In this document: one piece after another, positions 43,097 to 51,353 of the stretch
How positions within the stretch are numbered: the stretch's first letter is position 1
Layout: each line of letters opens with the position of its first letter
Source: Chitinivibrionia bacterium
GTDB lineage: Bacteria > Fibrobacterota > Chitinivibrionia > Chitinivibrionales > Chitinivibrionaceae
Assembly (NCBI GenBank): GCA_009779925.1
Contig: WRAZ01000001.1
Coordinates: 124,001 to 188,000 of the forward strand
Reading direction: 5' to 3'
Length of the DNA: 64,000 nucleotides
The notes under the pieces: generated by a model
The model's input: only the letters and a program-made list of their open reading frames with translations
What the model was told of the DNA's origin: nothing
The model's database searches: none
Translations under genes and position numbers: made by a program

Positions 43097-43988
43097 TAAA
43101 AAAACTTCCCTTTTGTTCTTCCGCTATTTGCATTTGTAGAACTATTTCCAGCAACACTCCGTCACGAGTGCCGGTTTTTTCTTGTTTCTGCAACTCTTTT
43201 GCGTGATTTATACGAGATGTAAAATCTTGTTCTTTGATTTCCGAAACATTTTTCAAAACAACAAGCGGTTGTACGTAAGTTCCCAATTCACCGTCAAATA
43301 TTTCCGCGCTTTTTATATGATAAACGTCTAAGCAAAGATAACCCTTAATCAAAATCGGAAATCTCAGCGCACCATATATGCGATGCGCGTTCCAAGTCAG
43401 ACAATCTTTGCCATTTGGAACGCCTAAAAACAGCAAACCATCTTCTTTAATCAATGATTTTGTGTATTGCATGGCTTTCAAATCACCGTTTGGCGAAATG
43501 GGATCGCCGTATCTTCCGAGCCCGTCGTGTTCAAAGGAAGAGAACGAAATACCTATATCAAATTTCAGCCCCGTTTTTATAAGTTCATTATGCGTAAGTA
43601 CTTCTATTTTTTCGTGTTCGCAGATTGGTTTGTTGTAATCTACCACATAAACTTTTTTTGCATTTTTCCATATTGCCATTGCTTCACAATTAGGGTCGGT
43701 TAAACCAAAAATTAAAACCGTTTTGTTTTCAAGCGAATAATCCGTAAAAGCATCATAGAACGCCCAAACGTCATCGCCATAATATTTGAACAGCTTACCA
43801 TCTAACTGCGAAAATACGTCTTTATATGCTTGTTGAGTAATTTTTACAGGATTACTTACTGTACCGTCAAAATAATAATCAATAACCGGAATTCTTCCGT
43901 TCATAGTAAACTCGCTCTCTAATTCTACCGGAATATTACGCGGCGGACATATTTTTTTCTTGAAAAAACTTCTAATTTTTCTAATCAT
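43089..43988 (-). CDS. DUF268 family protein, SAM methyltransferase-like
   Basis: 299 residues. The DUF268 signature is clear: SFSSFEHDGLGRYGDPISP, NGDLKAMQY, GLLFLGVPNGKD, plus VLIFGLTDPNCEAMAIWKNA as a Rossmann-like start. The family sits in capsule clusters of many phyla and is predicted to methylate sugars. GGAGGTG lies before ATG 43988. It overlaps the gene downstream by eight bases. Confidence 0.82.
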   Translation of the reverse strand: MIRKIRSFFKKKICPPRNIPVELESEFTMNGRIPVIDYYFDGTVSNPVKITQQAYKDVFSQLDGKLFKYYGDDVWAFYDAFTDYSLENKTVLIFGLTDPNCEAMAIWKNAKKVYVVDYNKPICEHEKIEVLTHNELIKTGLKFDIGISFSSFEHDGLGRYGDPISPNGDLKAMQYTKSLIKEDGLLFLGVPNGKDCLTWNAHRIYGALRFPILIKGYLCLDVYHIKSAEIFDGELGTYVQPLVVLKNVSEIKEQDFTSRINHAKELQKQEKTGTRDGVLLEIVLQMQIAEEQKGSFFNE

Positions 43989-43991
43989 TAC

Positions 43992-44930
43992 TCACCTCCA
44001 TTTGTTTTTTTTTTGCGCCCGTATTACTCCTTTTCGTAAATACGGTTCTTTATCGTCCCAGTACACAACCAAGTAACCTTTTGAAAATTCGGTTGCAAAA
44101 CCGCTTTCTTCCAAAATTGATTTTATGTTTTCCGCATCATCGCTTTTGTGGTATGTGCATAACAGTAATTTCAAATCGTCTTTTTCCCGCCGTGAAAGCG
44201 TTTGCGCACAACCGCGCAACATTGCCTGTTCTGCGCCTTCGATGTCCGCTTTAATAACATTGATTTCTTTGTCTTTTATGAAATCGTCAAAAGTTATACA
44301 TTTCTCATTAGTTGTATCAGAAATAAATTTATTAACAATCTCAACCTTATCTTTCCAAGGTTCAAATGTTTTTTGTAATGCGGTTATCCATTCCTGTTCG
44401 CATTCAAACAAATATATTTTCCCGGCTGTTTCTACGTGTGCTAAAGCCCAAACCCCCTCTGCCGCGCCAATGTCGGCAATTACATCGCCAATCTTGGGTG
44501 AATATTCCGGAGTATCATATCTGTGCGGAGACCTGTGATCTTGTTCTACACACAGAGAGCAATAATAATTGCGGCAATTTTCCGTATCAAACGCTTGTGG
44601 GAAATACAACCGTTTATTGTTGTGTACAACATAATTCATATTACACTCTTCATCTGTAAGGACATTTATGTTTATCGGATTATATTCTTTTATGAAGTCA
44701 TGCGCATACATCATGTACAAATTGTTGTTTTCAACAAATTTAATTATTTCTGTCGTTTCAGCATTTTGTTCATTTGGGTTTAATCTAAGCAGATAATTTC
44801 TGGCATTATTTATTTTTTGATTCAAACAAATTATATCGCTTTTTATTTGTTTGTATTTTTCCAAATCTTTTAAGTTTTTGCTCACTCCGTCACGAAACAA
44901 AACACCTATTTTTCTTACGACATTTTTCAT
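43992..44930 (-). CDS. FkbM-family SAM-dependent methyltransferase
   Basis: 312 residues. A helical N-terminal half precedes the methyltransferase core: GDVIADIGAAEGVWALAHVE (motif I), KIYLFECEQEWITAL (motif II acidic), TFDDFIKDKEINVIKADIEG (FkbM core with DIEGAE), KLLLCTYHKSDDAENI. FkbM enzymes O-methylate sugars and natural products. The cysteine pair YYCSLCVEQDH at about 126-136 is unusual. First gene of this minus-strand run, 142 bases from a divergent glycosyltransferase. Confidence 0.85.
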   Translation of the reverse strand: MKNVVRKIGVLFRDGVSKNLKDLEKYKQIKSDIICLNQKINNARNYLLRLNPNEQNAETTEIIKFVENNNLYMMYAHDFIKEYNPININVLTDEECNMNYVVHNNKRLYFPQAFDTENCRNYYCSLCVEQDHRSPHRYDTPEYSPKIGDVIADIGAAEGVWALAHVETAGKIYLFECEQEWITALQKTFEPWKDKVEIVNKFISDTTNEKCITFDDFIKDKEINVIKADIEGAEQAMLRGCAQTLSRREKDDLKLLLCTYHKSDDAENIKSILEESGFATEFSKGYLVVYWDDKEPYLRKGVIRAQKKNKWR

Positions 44931-45040
44931 AAAAATTAACCACCCTTGTTTTTTTTGTTTATAAAATAATATTAGGCAAAGAAGAAATGATGTGTTATTA
45001 CTGCTTTATTTAATATTTTCAAATTTTCTGCTTGCCAATA

Positions 45041-45049
45041 TAGTATTTT
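45041..45049 (+). promoter_or_regulatory. Putative -10 box (TAGTATTTT) upstream of GT32-HTH fusion gene
   Basis: 24 bases before the ATG at 45073, preceded by CTTGCCAATA. Same nonamer as upstream of rodZ and fusA. Confidence 0.35.
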
Positions 45050-45072
45050 TGTGCGCGTAAGAAAGGAAAAAA

Positions 45073-46254
45073 ATGGGACTTTTAATAAATGTTTCAAAAA
45101 TATATAAACAGTGGAAGAAAGCGCGACAAGCCAAAAAAGACCTTCCGGTGCAAGTTGCAATAGCCAAAAAACTGGATAGTTACGTTGCGAATTTTTTAAG
45201 CGGGAAAATAGAGCGATTTTCTGCTGTTCCTAAAAAGCCCGAACTCGTCGGCAAAAAAATTATCTGGCAATTTTGGTATCAGGGAATTGATGAAAACACG
45301 CCGAAACTTGTCCGCACTTGCTTTGATTCCGTTAAAAAACAAATGAGCGACTACGAAGTAATTGTATTGTCAAGCGAAAATATGAATGAATTTCTCGAAT
45401 TACCCGAATTTGTTTTCAAAAGATTAGGCGCGGGCGGCTACAAACTCGAAAAACTTGCAAATCTTGTGCGCTTGTACTTGCTCTCTGCTTACGGCGGTGT
45501 TTGGCTTGACGCGACAATTTATTTGACTGCGTCCATCGAAGAAAAATACTTGCAAAAAGACTTTTTCGCGCTTCAGCGCGGCGAAACACCTCCGAGCGAC
45601 CTGAAATATTTTACAAATTTTGACCCGATAGGTCTTTCTTGGTCTGAAAAATCTTTTGTGAGAATGCAAAATTCCTATATGATTGCAAAGCCGAATAATA
45701 AAATTATAAACGACCTTCTTTCCATATTGCTTGAATACTGGAAAAAAGAGGAGCAAACAGGGCATTATTTCTTTTTTCAAATTTGCTTTAATCAAATGAT
45801 GCAACACGACGAATGGAAAAAACAGAATTGCGAAATTGTCTGCTACGCCGATTTTCATAGATTTTTGATAGCGGGATTTGACCGCTTCAACCAAGTGTTA
45901 TACGACGAAATAACGGCTCGATGCAACGTGCATAAATTGACACTTTACTGGACAAGAAAGAAGATTCCCATCGGCTCATTGGCAGATGTTATTGTGAATA
46001 AAAAAGGTCAGAATAAAGGGGACAATAAAGGGGACAATAAAGGGGACAATAAAATATCTGCCAACCAACAGATGATACTAAAATGTATTGCTGATAATTC
46101 TGCGATTACAATAACAGAATTATCAGCAATGGTAAAAATTGTTGAAAGCAAAGTGAAAGAAAATATCGCTAAACTTAAAAATATGGGTTTAATCGAACGC
46201 ATCGGAAGTCGGAAAGTGGGTTATTGGAAAATTACCAACGGAGGGAAAAAATGA
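45073..46254 (+). CDS. GT32/PF05704-like glycosyltransferase fused to C-terminal winged helix
   Basis: 393 residues. The first 310 are a glycosyltransferase like 47041-48000: AVPKKPELVGKKIIWQFWYQ, LVRLYLLSAYGGVWLDATIY, NSYMIAKPNNKIINDLLSIL. Its relatives end right after ADVIVNEK or DVIANGK. Here three GDNK units, encoded by a 12-bp repeat at 46012-46047, lead into a winged helix: ANQQMILKCIADNSAITITE, SKVKENIAKLKNMGLIERIG and KVGYWKI. This is the C-terminal module common in AlbA_2/RecG-like transcription regulators, including their GDN linkers. The next gene's ribosome site and ATG overlap its stop, so the extension is translated in the current layout. Confidence 0.85.
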   Translation: MGLLINVSKIYKQWKKARQAKKDLPVQVAIAKKLDSYVANFLSGKIERFSAVPKKPELVGKKIIWQFWYQGIDENTPKLVRTCFDSVKKQMSDYEVIVLSSENMNEFLELPEFVFKRLGAGGYKLEKLANLVRLYLLSAYGGVWLDATIYLTASIEEKYLQKDFFALQRGETPPSDLKYFTNFDPIGLSWSEKSFVRMQNSYMIAKPNNKIINDLLSILLEYWKKEEQTGHYFFFQICFNQMMQHDEWKKQNCEIVCYADFHRFLIAGFDRFNQVLYDEITARCNVHKLTLYWTRKKIPIGSLADVIVNKKGQNKGDNKGDNKGDNKISANQQMILKCIADNSAITITELSAMVKIVESKVKENIAKLKNMGLIERIGSRKVGYWKITNGGKK

Positions 46255-47027
46255 AAATCAGCGTAATTATTCCGATTTACAACGCGGAGAAATATTTGAA
46301 GGCGACATTAAATTCTATTCGTTTTCAAACATATGAAAATTTGGAAATCGTTTGCGTTTTGGATTGTCCGACTGATAATTCCGCTAAAATCGCCAACGAA
46401 ATCGCCCGGATTGACAGCCGTGTAAAATTGGTGGAGCATTCAAAAAACAGCGGTTTGCCCGCCGCAAGAAATTCGGGTGTTGAAAATGCAACAGGCGAAT
46501 ATATTCATTTTATGGATTCCGATGATTTGCTTAGCCCTGATTTTTATGAAACAATGATAATTGCTGCGGAAGAAACAAATGCCGATGTCGTAGCGTGCTC
46601 TGTCTTTTATGAGAAAAAGCCGAAAAGAAGCATTTGGTTTCAAAAAAGCGAAGTTTTGTCGGAAACTAACGATAAAATCGGAAAAACAGAGGTTGCGATT
46701 CAGGGTTGGGCTTGGCGGTATTTAATCAAAAGGAGTTTTTGGAACGAGCAAAAATTTTCTTTTCCCGATTTAGTTCCGATGGAAGATAAACCCGTTATGA
46801 TTCCTATGATTTATTATGCAAACAAAGTTGTTCTTTGTCCAAATGCCGTTTATTTTTACAAAAATCGGGATTCGTCAATATTGAACAAAAAGTATGACCC
46901 TGTTCGAGAAAAACAAAGAAGCGAAAACAGACAAAAAGCGCGAAGTATTTTCAAAAATTTTATGCGAGTAAATAAAATCAAGCGCCCAAATAGATATTTG
47001 TATTACATTAAAAAACATTTTGCTTAA
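46251..47027 (+). CDS. Glycosyltransferase family 2
   Basis: 258 residues, classic GT2: ISVIIPIYNAEKYLKATLNS, VCVLDCPTDNSAKI, GLPAARNSGVENATGEYIHF and the DxD-type MDSDDLLSP. WAWRYLIKRSFW then VPMEDKPVMIPMIYYAN in the acceptor half. ATG 46251 is in an ATGA overlap with the HTH-fused gene; GGAGGG upstream. It lies between two paralogous GT32-like genes. Confidence 0.9.
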   Translation: MKISVIIPIYNAEKYLKATLNSIRFQTYENLEIVCVLDCPTDNSAKIANEIARIDSRVKLVEHSKNSGLPAARNSGVENATGEYIHFMDSDDLLSPDFYETMIIAAEETNADVVACSVFYEKKPKRSIWFQKSEVLSETNDKIGKTEVAIQGWAWRYLIKRSFWNEQKFSFPDLVPMEDKPVMIPMIYYANKVVLCPNAVYFYKNRDSSILNKKYDPVREKQRSENRQKARSIFKNFMRVNKIKRPNRYLYYIKKHFA

Positions 47028-47040
47028 AATCGGAGAGAAA

Positions 47041-48000
47041 ATGTTGAAAGTCAGATATAAAATAGTTTCTAAAATAAGTATAACTCTTAAAAAAATAAGA
47101 GCGATAACAAGCGTTCCGAAACAAAATAGAGTTGCGAAAAAATTAGACAATTATATCGCGGATTTTTTAGACGGGAAAATAGAAAAATTTACCGCTGTTC
47201 CCAAAAAGCCCGAATTAGTCGGAAAAAAGATTTTTTGGCAATATTGGCATCAGGGAGTAAATGAAAATACGTCGAAAATGGTTGTCGAATGTCTTAATTC
47301 CGTGAAAAAACACTGCGACGATTACGAAATAATTTTGCTGACCGACAAAATTGTGTGGGATTATGTTGAATTGCCCGCTTTTGTCTTTGAAAAATTCGGA
47401 AAAAACGGATTTAGTTTTGCAAAATTGGCAAATCTTGTGCGTTTATATTTGCTCTCAGCTTACGGCGGCGTTTGGCTCGATGCAACAATTTATTTGACAA
47501 AGCCAATAGACGAAAAAATGTTGAATGAAGATTTTTTTGCGTTTCAGCGCTCTAAGATACCGCCGCCGGACGCAGATGTTTTTATTAAAGCCGACCCTTT
47601 GTATTTCTCTTGGAAACCGACATTTCAAGCAGGAATGCTGAATTCTTTTATGATTGCAAAACCAAATAATAAAATTGTCGTCGACCTGCTTAGTATTTTG
47701 CTTGAATACTGGAAAAAAGAGAAAAAAATGGGACATTATTTCTTTTTTCAAATTTTATTTAACCGAATGATGGAGAATTCCGAGTGGAAAGACTTAAACT
47801 GCGAAATTATCGGCGATACGGATTGCCACAGATTGCAAATGAAAGCGCTTGAAATTTTTGACCAAAAAGTTTTTGACGAAATTAAAGCAAAAAGCAATAT
47901 CCATAAATTGACTTACAGATTTGACAAATTTAAGCAAGTTCCTGTAAGCTCTTTTTTTGATGTTATTGCTAATGGGAAAATAATATTGGAGGAAAAATGA
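47041..48000 (+). CDS. GT32/PF05704-like glycosyltransferase
   Basis: 319 residues, a close paralogue of 45073-46254 without the winged helix: AVPKKPELVGKKIFWQYWHQ, LVRLYLLSAYGGVWLDATIY, NSFMIAKPNNKIVVDLLSIL, ending SFFDVIANGKIILEEK. ATG 47041 follows GGAGAG. A four-base ATGA overlap joins it to the next gene. Tandem duplication with the GT2 gene in between is likely. Confidence 0.85.
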   Translation: MLKVRYKIVSKISITLKKIRAITSVPKQNRVAKKLDNYIADFLDGKIEKFTAVPKKPELVGKKIFWQYWHQGVNENTSKMVVECLNSVKKHCDDYEIILLTDKIVWDYVELPAFVFEKFGKNGFSFAKLANLVRLYLLSAYGGVWLDATIYLTKPIDEKMLNEDFFAFQRSKIPPPDADVFIKADPLYFSWKPTFQAGMLNSFMIAKPNNKIVVDLLSILLEYWKKEKKMGHYFFFQILFNRMMENSEWKDLNCEIIGDTDCHRLQMKALEIFDQKVFDEIKAKSNIHKLTYRFDKFKQVPVSSFFDVIANGKIILEEK

Positions 48001-48995
48001 AAATTCTTTTTATCAACATCGACAGAAAAGTCGATTATCAAAGTGATGTCGTGTTTCACGGGCTAAAAACATTGTACGGAAGAGACGTTTATGAAATTTC
48101 TAATAACTGGTTTATGTTCAACGATATGTCCGAAGAACAAAAACAAAAACTGAAAAGAATGCACGGAAAAGGGTTTTCGACAACAGGATTGCTTGACTCA
48201 AAATTAAGAAACGTCATCACAACACGTGAAGTTCGAAAAAAAGTTAAACAGCGTTTTTTTGACCTTGTTGTTTACGGCGCAATATGGCGTTGCCAAAAAC
48301 ACTTTGATTTGATTTCTATTTTTTATCCCAAAGAAAGGATAATATCTATCGATGGCAAAGATCAAACTTATATTCATAGTTTTTTTGCCAATAAAACACT
48401 CCATTTTAAAAGAGAATTGATTGATAATCACAAAGGCATATTTCCGATTTCTTTCGCTATTCCCAAAGAGAAAATAATAAACGAGATAAAGCCAAAAGAA
48501 AAAATGCTTGCACATATTATACCCGGAGATGTTTCTACGTATATTTATGAAAACGAAAGTGATTATTACCATGATTATGCAATATCTTATTTTGGCAAAA
48601 CTACAAAAAAATCAGGCTGGGATTGCTTCCGACATTACGAAATAATGGCTAACGGCTGTATTCCTTGGTTTCCGGATTTATCGGATTGCCCCAAAGAAAT
48701 AATGACCTCTTTTCCCAAAGAACTTATTCTGAAAACTAACAATGTTTTTGATGAAATTTCCAATAAAGCAGGTGTGTGCAACCATGAATTGTTGAATGAA
48801 TATTGCGAGCAAATCAGAAATTTCACAAAAGAGCATTTAACGACAGATAAAATTGCCGAATATTTAATAAATACTGCTCTTAGTCAAAAGATTATTAAAA
48901 CCGATAATAAGTCCCCGTTTTTTTTGGCGCTTATTGTTGCTGAACTTTGGAATAAAATAAAAAGAATGATTAACGATATGAAAAATCGTCGTTAA
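47997..48995 (+). CDS. Putative glycosyltransferase (GT-B-like), unknown family
   Basis: 332 residues. MKILFINIDRKVDYQSDVVF looks like the opening strand of a GT-B enzyme. DYAISYFGKTTKKSGWDCFR and HYEIMANGCIPWFPDLSDCP match the donor-site helix of CgeB/exostosin-like transferases, where E-x-x-A-x-G-x-P is common. The C-terminus is hydrophobic then basic. No exact family recognised. Overlaps the preceding gene by four bases. Confidence 0.55.
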   Translation: MKILFINIDRKVDYQSDVVFHGLKTLYGRDVYEISNNWFMFNDMSEEQKQKLKRMHGKGFSTTGLLDSKLRNVITTREVRKKVKQRFFDLVVYGAIWRCQKHFDLISIFYPKERIISIDGKDQTYIHSFFANKTLHFKRELIDNHKGIFPISFAIPKEKIINEIKPKEKMLAHIIPGDVSTYIYENESDYYHDYAISYFGKTTKKSGWDCFRHYEIMANGCIPWFPDLSDCPKEIMTSFPKELILKTNNVFDEISNKAGVCNHELLNEYCEQIRNFTKEHLTTDKIAEYLINTALSQKIIKTDNKSPFFLALIVAELWNKIKRMINDMKNRR

Positions 48996-49010
48996 AAAAG
49001 GAGAAAACTA

Positions 49011-50138
49011 ATGGCGTTAAAACCAATGATAATTGAAAAAGGAATAATACAGCCGTCTTTTGGTAAAAGCGAAAGGATTTTTCGTACAAGTTTTTTTTCG
49101 GCGGGCGTTCTTGACGATAAAGGATGTCCCATACGTCAAAGCAGAACGGTTATTATGGAACAAGACGTTTTATCTCCGTCTCGCATAAATTTATCCAAAA
49201 CCGCGATAAAATATATTGACGACGACGCGATTTATTTCGGCAGACCTCAAAATCATTTCGGGCATACTTTGGTTGGGACAATGGCGGTTGCTTATATTCT
49301 TTTGAATAGCGATTACAAAAATCACAAAATAGTATTTATTGACGAAGAGCCAAGTGAGCCTACTTTAACATTGCTTGGATATTTGGGAGTAAATAGAAAT
49401 AACGTTATTACAATAAAAGAATACATTCAACTTAAAAGCGTTGTTGTGGTAAAACAGTCGTTTTCTGCGACGTGGATGCCGCGAAACGGCAAAGGTCCAT
49501 ACAGAATAAGTGAAGAATTTATTGATACATTCCGTGCAATTGCAAAGAAATTTTATAAAGAAGACGGAGATTATCCCGACAAAGTATATTTTTCTCGCTC
49601 CAAACTACATCCCTTTTTAACTCTTATGAATGAAAACAAGATAGAGCGTGTGTTTGAACAGAACGGCTATAAAATATTTTACCCCGAACAATTGCCGTTA
49701 GAAGAACAAATTAAACTTGTTGCTAACGCTAACTTTTACGCTTGTATTGCAGGAACGCTCGAACATCACAGTTTGTTTATGAAAGACGGAGCAACATTGA
49801 TTGTTATGACAAGAGGCAAAAAACCTGTATATAGACAAGTTTATATAAATAAAATGCAAAAAGCAATTAAGCATATATATTTGCGAACAAACGTTCAACC
49901 TTTGGGCGAAAAAGGATTTAGAGGAATTTTAGGCGCAACAAAAGATTTGATTGATTTTTTTGATAATAATAAATTTGTATATGACGCACAAGAGTTAAAA
50001 CCTAAGTTTCAGGATTTAATAAATTACATAGAATGGCATTTTTCTAATGAACAAAAGCGCACGGAGAAAAACTTAAAGAAAATATTCAAAAAACTCATTA
50101 CTCACAATAAAAATTTCTGGAAACAAATTAACGGATAA
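49011..50138 (+). CDS. GT61/DUF563-like glycosyltransferase
   Basis: 375 residues. The GT61 pattern is visible: GRPQNHFGHTLVGTMAVAYI, KIVFIDEEPSEPTLTLLGYL, DKVYFSRSKLHPFLTLMNEN, NGYKIFYPEQLPLEEQIKLV, then ACIAGTLEHHSLFMKDGATL. Leader AAAGGAGAAAACTAATG is almost the same as those of the two following genes, suggesting a duplicated or shared cassette edge. Sugar unknown. Confidence 0.8.
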   Translation: MALKPMIIEKGIIQPSFGKSERIFRTSFFSAGVLDDKGCPIRQSRTVIMEQDVLSPSRINLSKTAIKYIDDDAIYFGRPQNHFGHTLVGTMAVAYILLNSDYKNHKIVFIDEEPSEPTLTLLGYLGVNRNNVITIKEYIQLKSVVVVKQSFSATWMPRNGKGPYRISEEFIDTFRAIAKKFYKEDGDYPDKVYFSRSKLHPFLTLMNENKIERVFEQNGYKIFYPEQLPLEEQIKLVANANFYACIAGTLEHHSLFMKDGATLIVMTRGKKPVYRQVYINKMQKAIKHIYLRTNVQPLGEKGFRGILGATKDLIDFFDNNKFVYDAQELKPKFQDLINYIEWHFSNEQKRTEKNLKKIFKKLITHNKNFWKQING

Positions 50139-50149
50139 AGGAGAAAACT

Positions 50150-51064
50150 ATGACTTTATGGAAACGCTTCAAAAAGAAGAAAAGAGCCCTGCACGAACAA
50201 TGGCGCAAATTTAAGAAATTTGTAATAATTCCGTTTGTTAAGCCATTGGAAAGCAAAAAAGATTCGCCGCGATATATCGTTTCTCTGACTTCTTACGGAA
50301 AACGATTAAAAGATGTAGCACCTTACGCAATTATTACACTTTTGAACCAAAGAGTAAGACCTGATAAGGTTGTTTTATGGGTAGGACATAAAGATAAAGA
50401 AAATATTTCCAAAACAATGAAGTCCTTAACGAAAAAAGGTCTCGAAATTCGTTTTTGCGAAGACATAAGAGCATACACCAAACTTCTTCCCGCGCTTGAA
50501 ATGTTTCCGGATGATTATATTATCACAGCTGACGACGATATTTATTATCCGAAAAATTGGCTTGAAAAATTGCTGAACAAGCACAAGGAAAATCCTACAA
50601 AAATCATTTGTCATCGCGCACACGGAATAAAAGTAGATAAAAACAACAATCTTCTGCCTTATTGTCAATGGAATAATTGCAACGGACAAACTAATCTGAA
50701 AAATTTATTTCCCACGGGTGTCGGCGGCATATTGTATCCTCCGAAGTGTTTTCACAAAGATATTAACAACAAAGAATTATTCAAAAAACTTGCCCCCTTT
50801 GCCGACGATATTTGGTATTGGGCGATGGCGATTATTAACAAAGAGTATTTCGGTGAAGAATATCCGCATATTGTTATTGAAAACGGTTATTCTATAAAAT
50901 TACGAAATGTCGATACTAGTCAAGAGGCAAACGAAAATGCATTAGAAAACTACAACGTTCACCAAGATGGAAACGATGTTCAATTCAAGGCGGTTGTTGA
51001 ATACTATCCGCAGATTAAGGAAGCCTTAAAAAAAATTGAGCCAACCGCAATAACGAAGGATTAA
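50150..51064 (+). CDS. GT2-like glycosyltransferase
   Basis: 304 residues. A basic N-terminus, then RYIVSLTSYGKRLKDVAPYA, ITLLNQRVRPDKVVLWVG, the metal motif ITADDDIYYPKNWLE (about 125-139), FPTGVGGILYPPKCFH and FADDIWYWAMAII. The last two resemble acceptor motifs of GT2-like capsule transferases. AAAGGAGAAAACTATG precedes it. Last intact gene of the plus-strand glycan run. Confidence 0.78.
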   Translation: MTLWKRFKKKKRALHEQWRKFKKFVIIPFVKPLESKKDSPRYIVSLTSYGKRLKDVAPYAIITLLNQRVRPDKVVLWVGHKDKENISKTMKSLTKKGLEIRFCEDIRAYTKLLPALEMFPDDYIITADDDIYYPKNWLEKLLNKHKENPTKIICHRAHGIKVDKNNNLLPYCQWNNCNGQTNLKNLFPTGVGGILYPPKCFHKDINNKELFKKLAPFADDIWYWAMAIINKEYFGEEYPHIVIENGYSIKLRNVDTSQEANENALENYNVHQDGNDVQFKAVVEYYPQIKEALKKIEPTAITKD

Positions 51065-51075
51065 AAGGAGAAAAA

Positions 51076-51351
51076 ATGATAAAATATTTAAGAGAAATAC
51101 CCGAATTTTTTAACGGCGCCAATCGAAGAAAAATATCTGCAAATGGACTTTTTTGCGCTTCAACGCGGCGAAGTTCCGCCGAAAGACCTGAAATATTTCA
51201 CGAATTTTGACCCGTTAATCCGAAATTATACGACGAAATATCTGCACGATGGAACGTACACAAATTATCGCTTCATTGGGCGAGAAAAAAGGGACTTATA
51301 AAAAATTCGTTTGCGGATGTTATTGTTAACGAAAAATTGCCGAAATCCTAA
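51076..51351 (+). pseudogene. Decayed GT32-like glycosyltransferase
   Basis: After a normal AAAAGGAG and ATG, the reading frame is broken. In one frame PIEEKYLQMDFFALQRGEVP and PKDLKYFTNFDP match 45073-46254. In another LYDEISARWNVHKLSLHWAR and SFADVIVNEKLPKS match its end. About 130 residues between the two blocks and most of the N-terminal half are missing. It shows where the family normally stops (ADVIVNEKLPKS), which supports the fusion call for 45073-46254. It ends two bases before the argJ stop. Confidence 0.88.
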
Positions 51352-51353
51352 AC

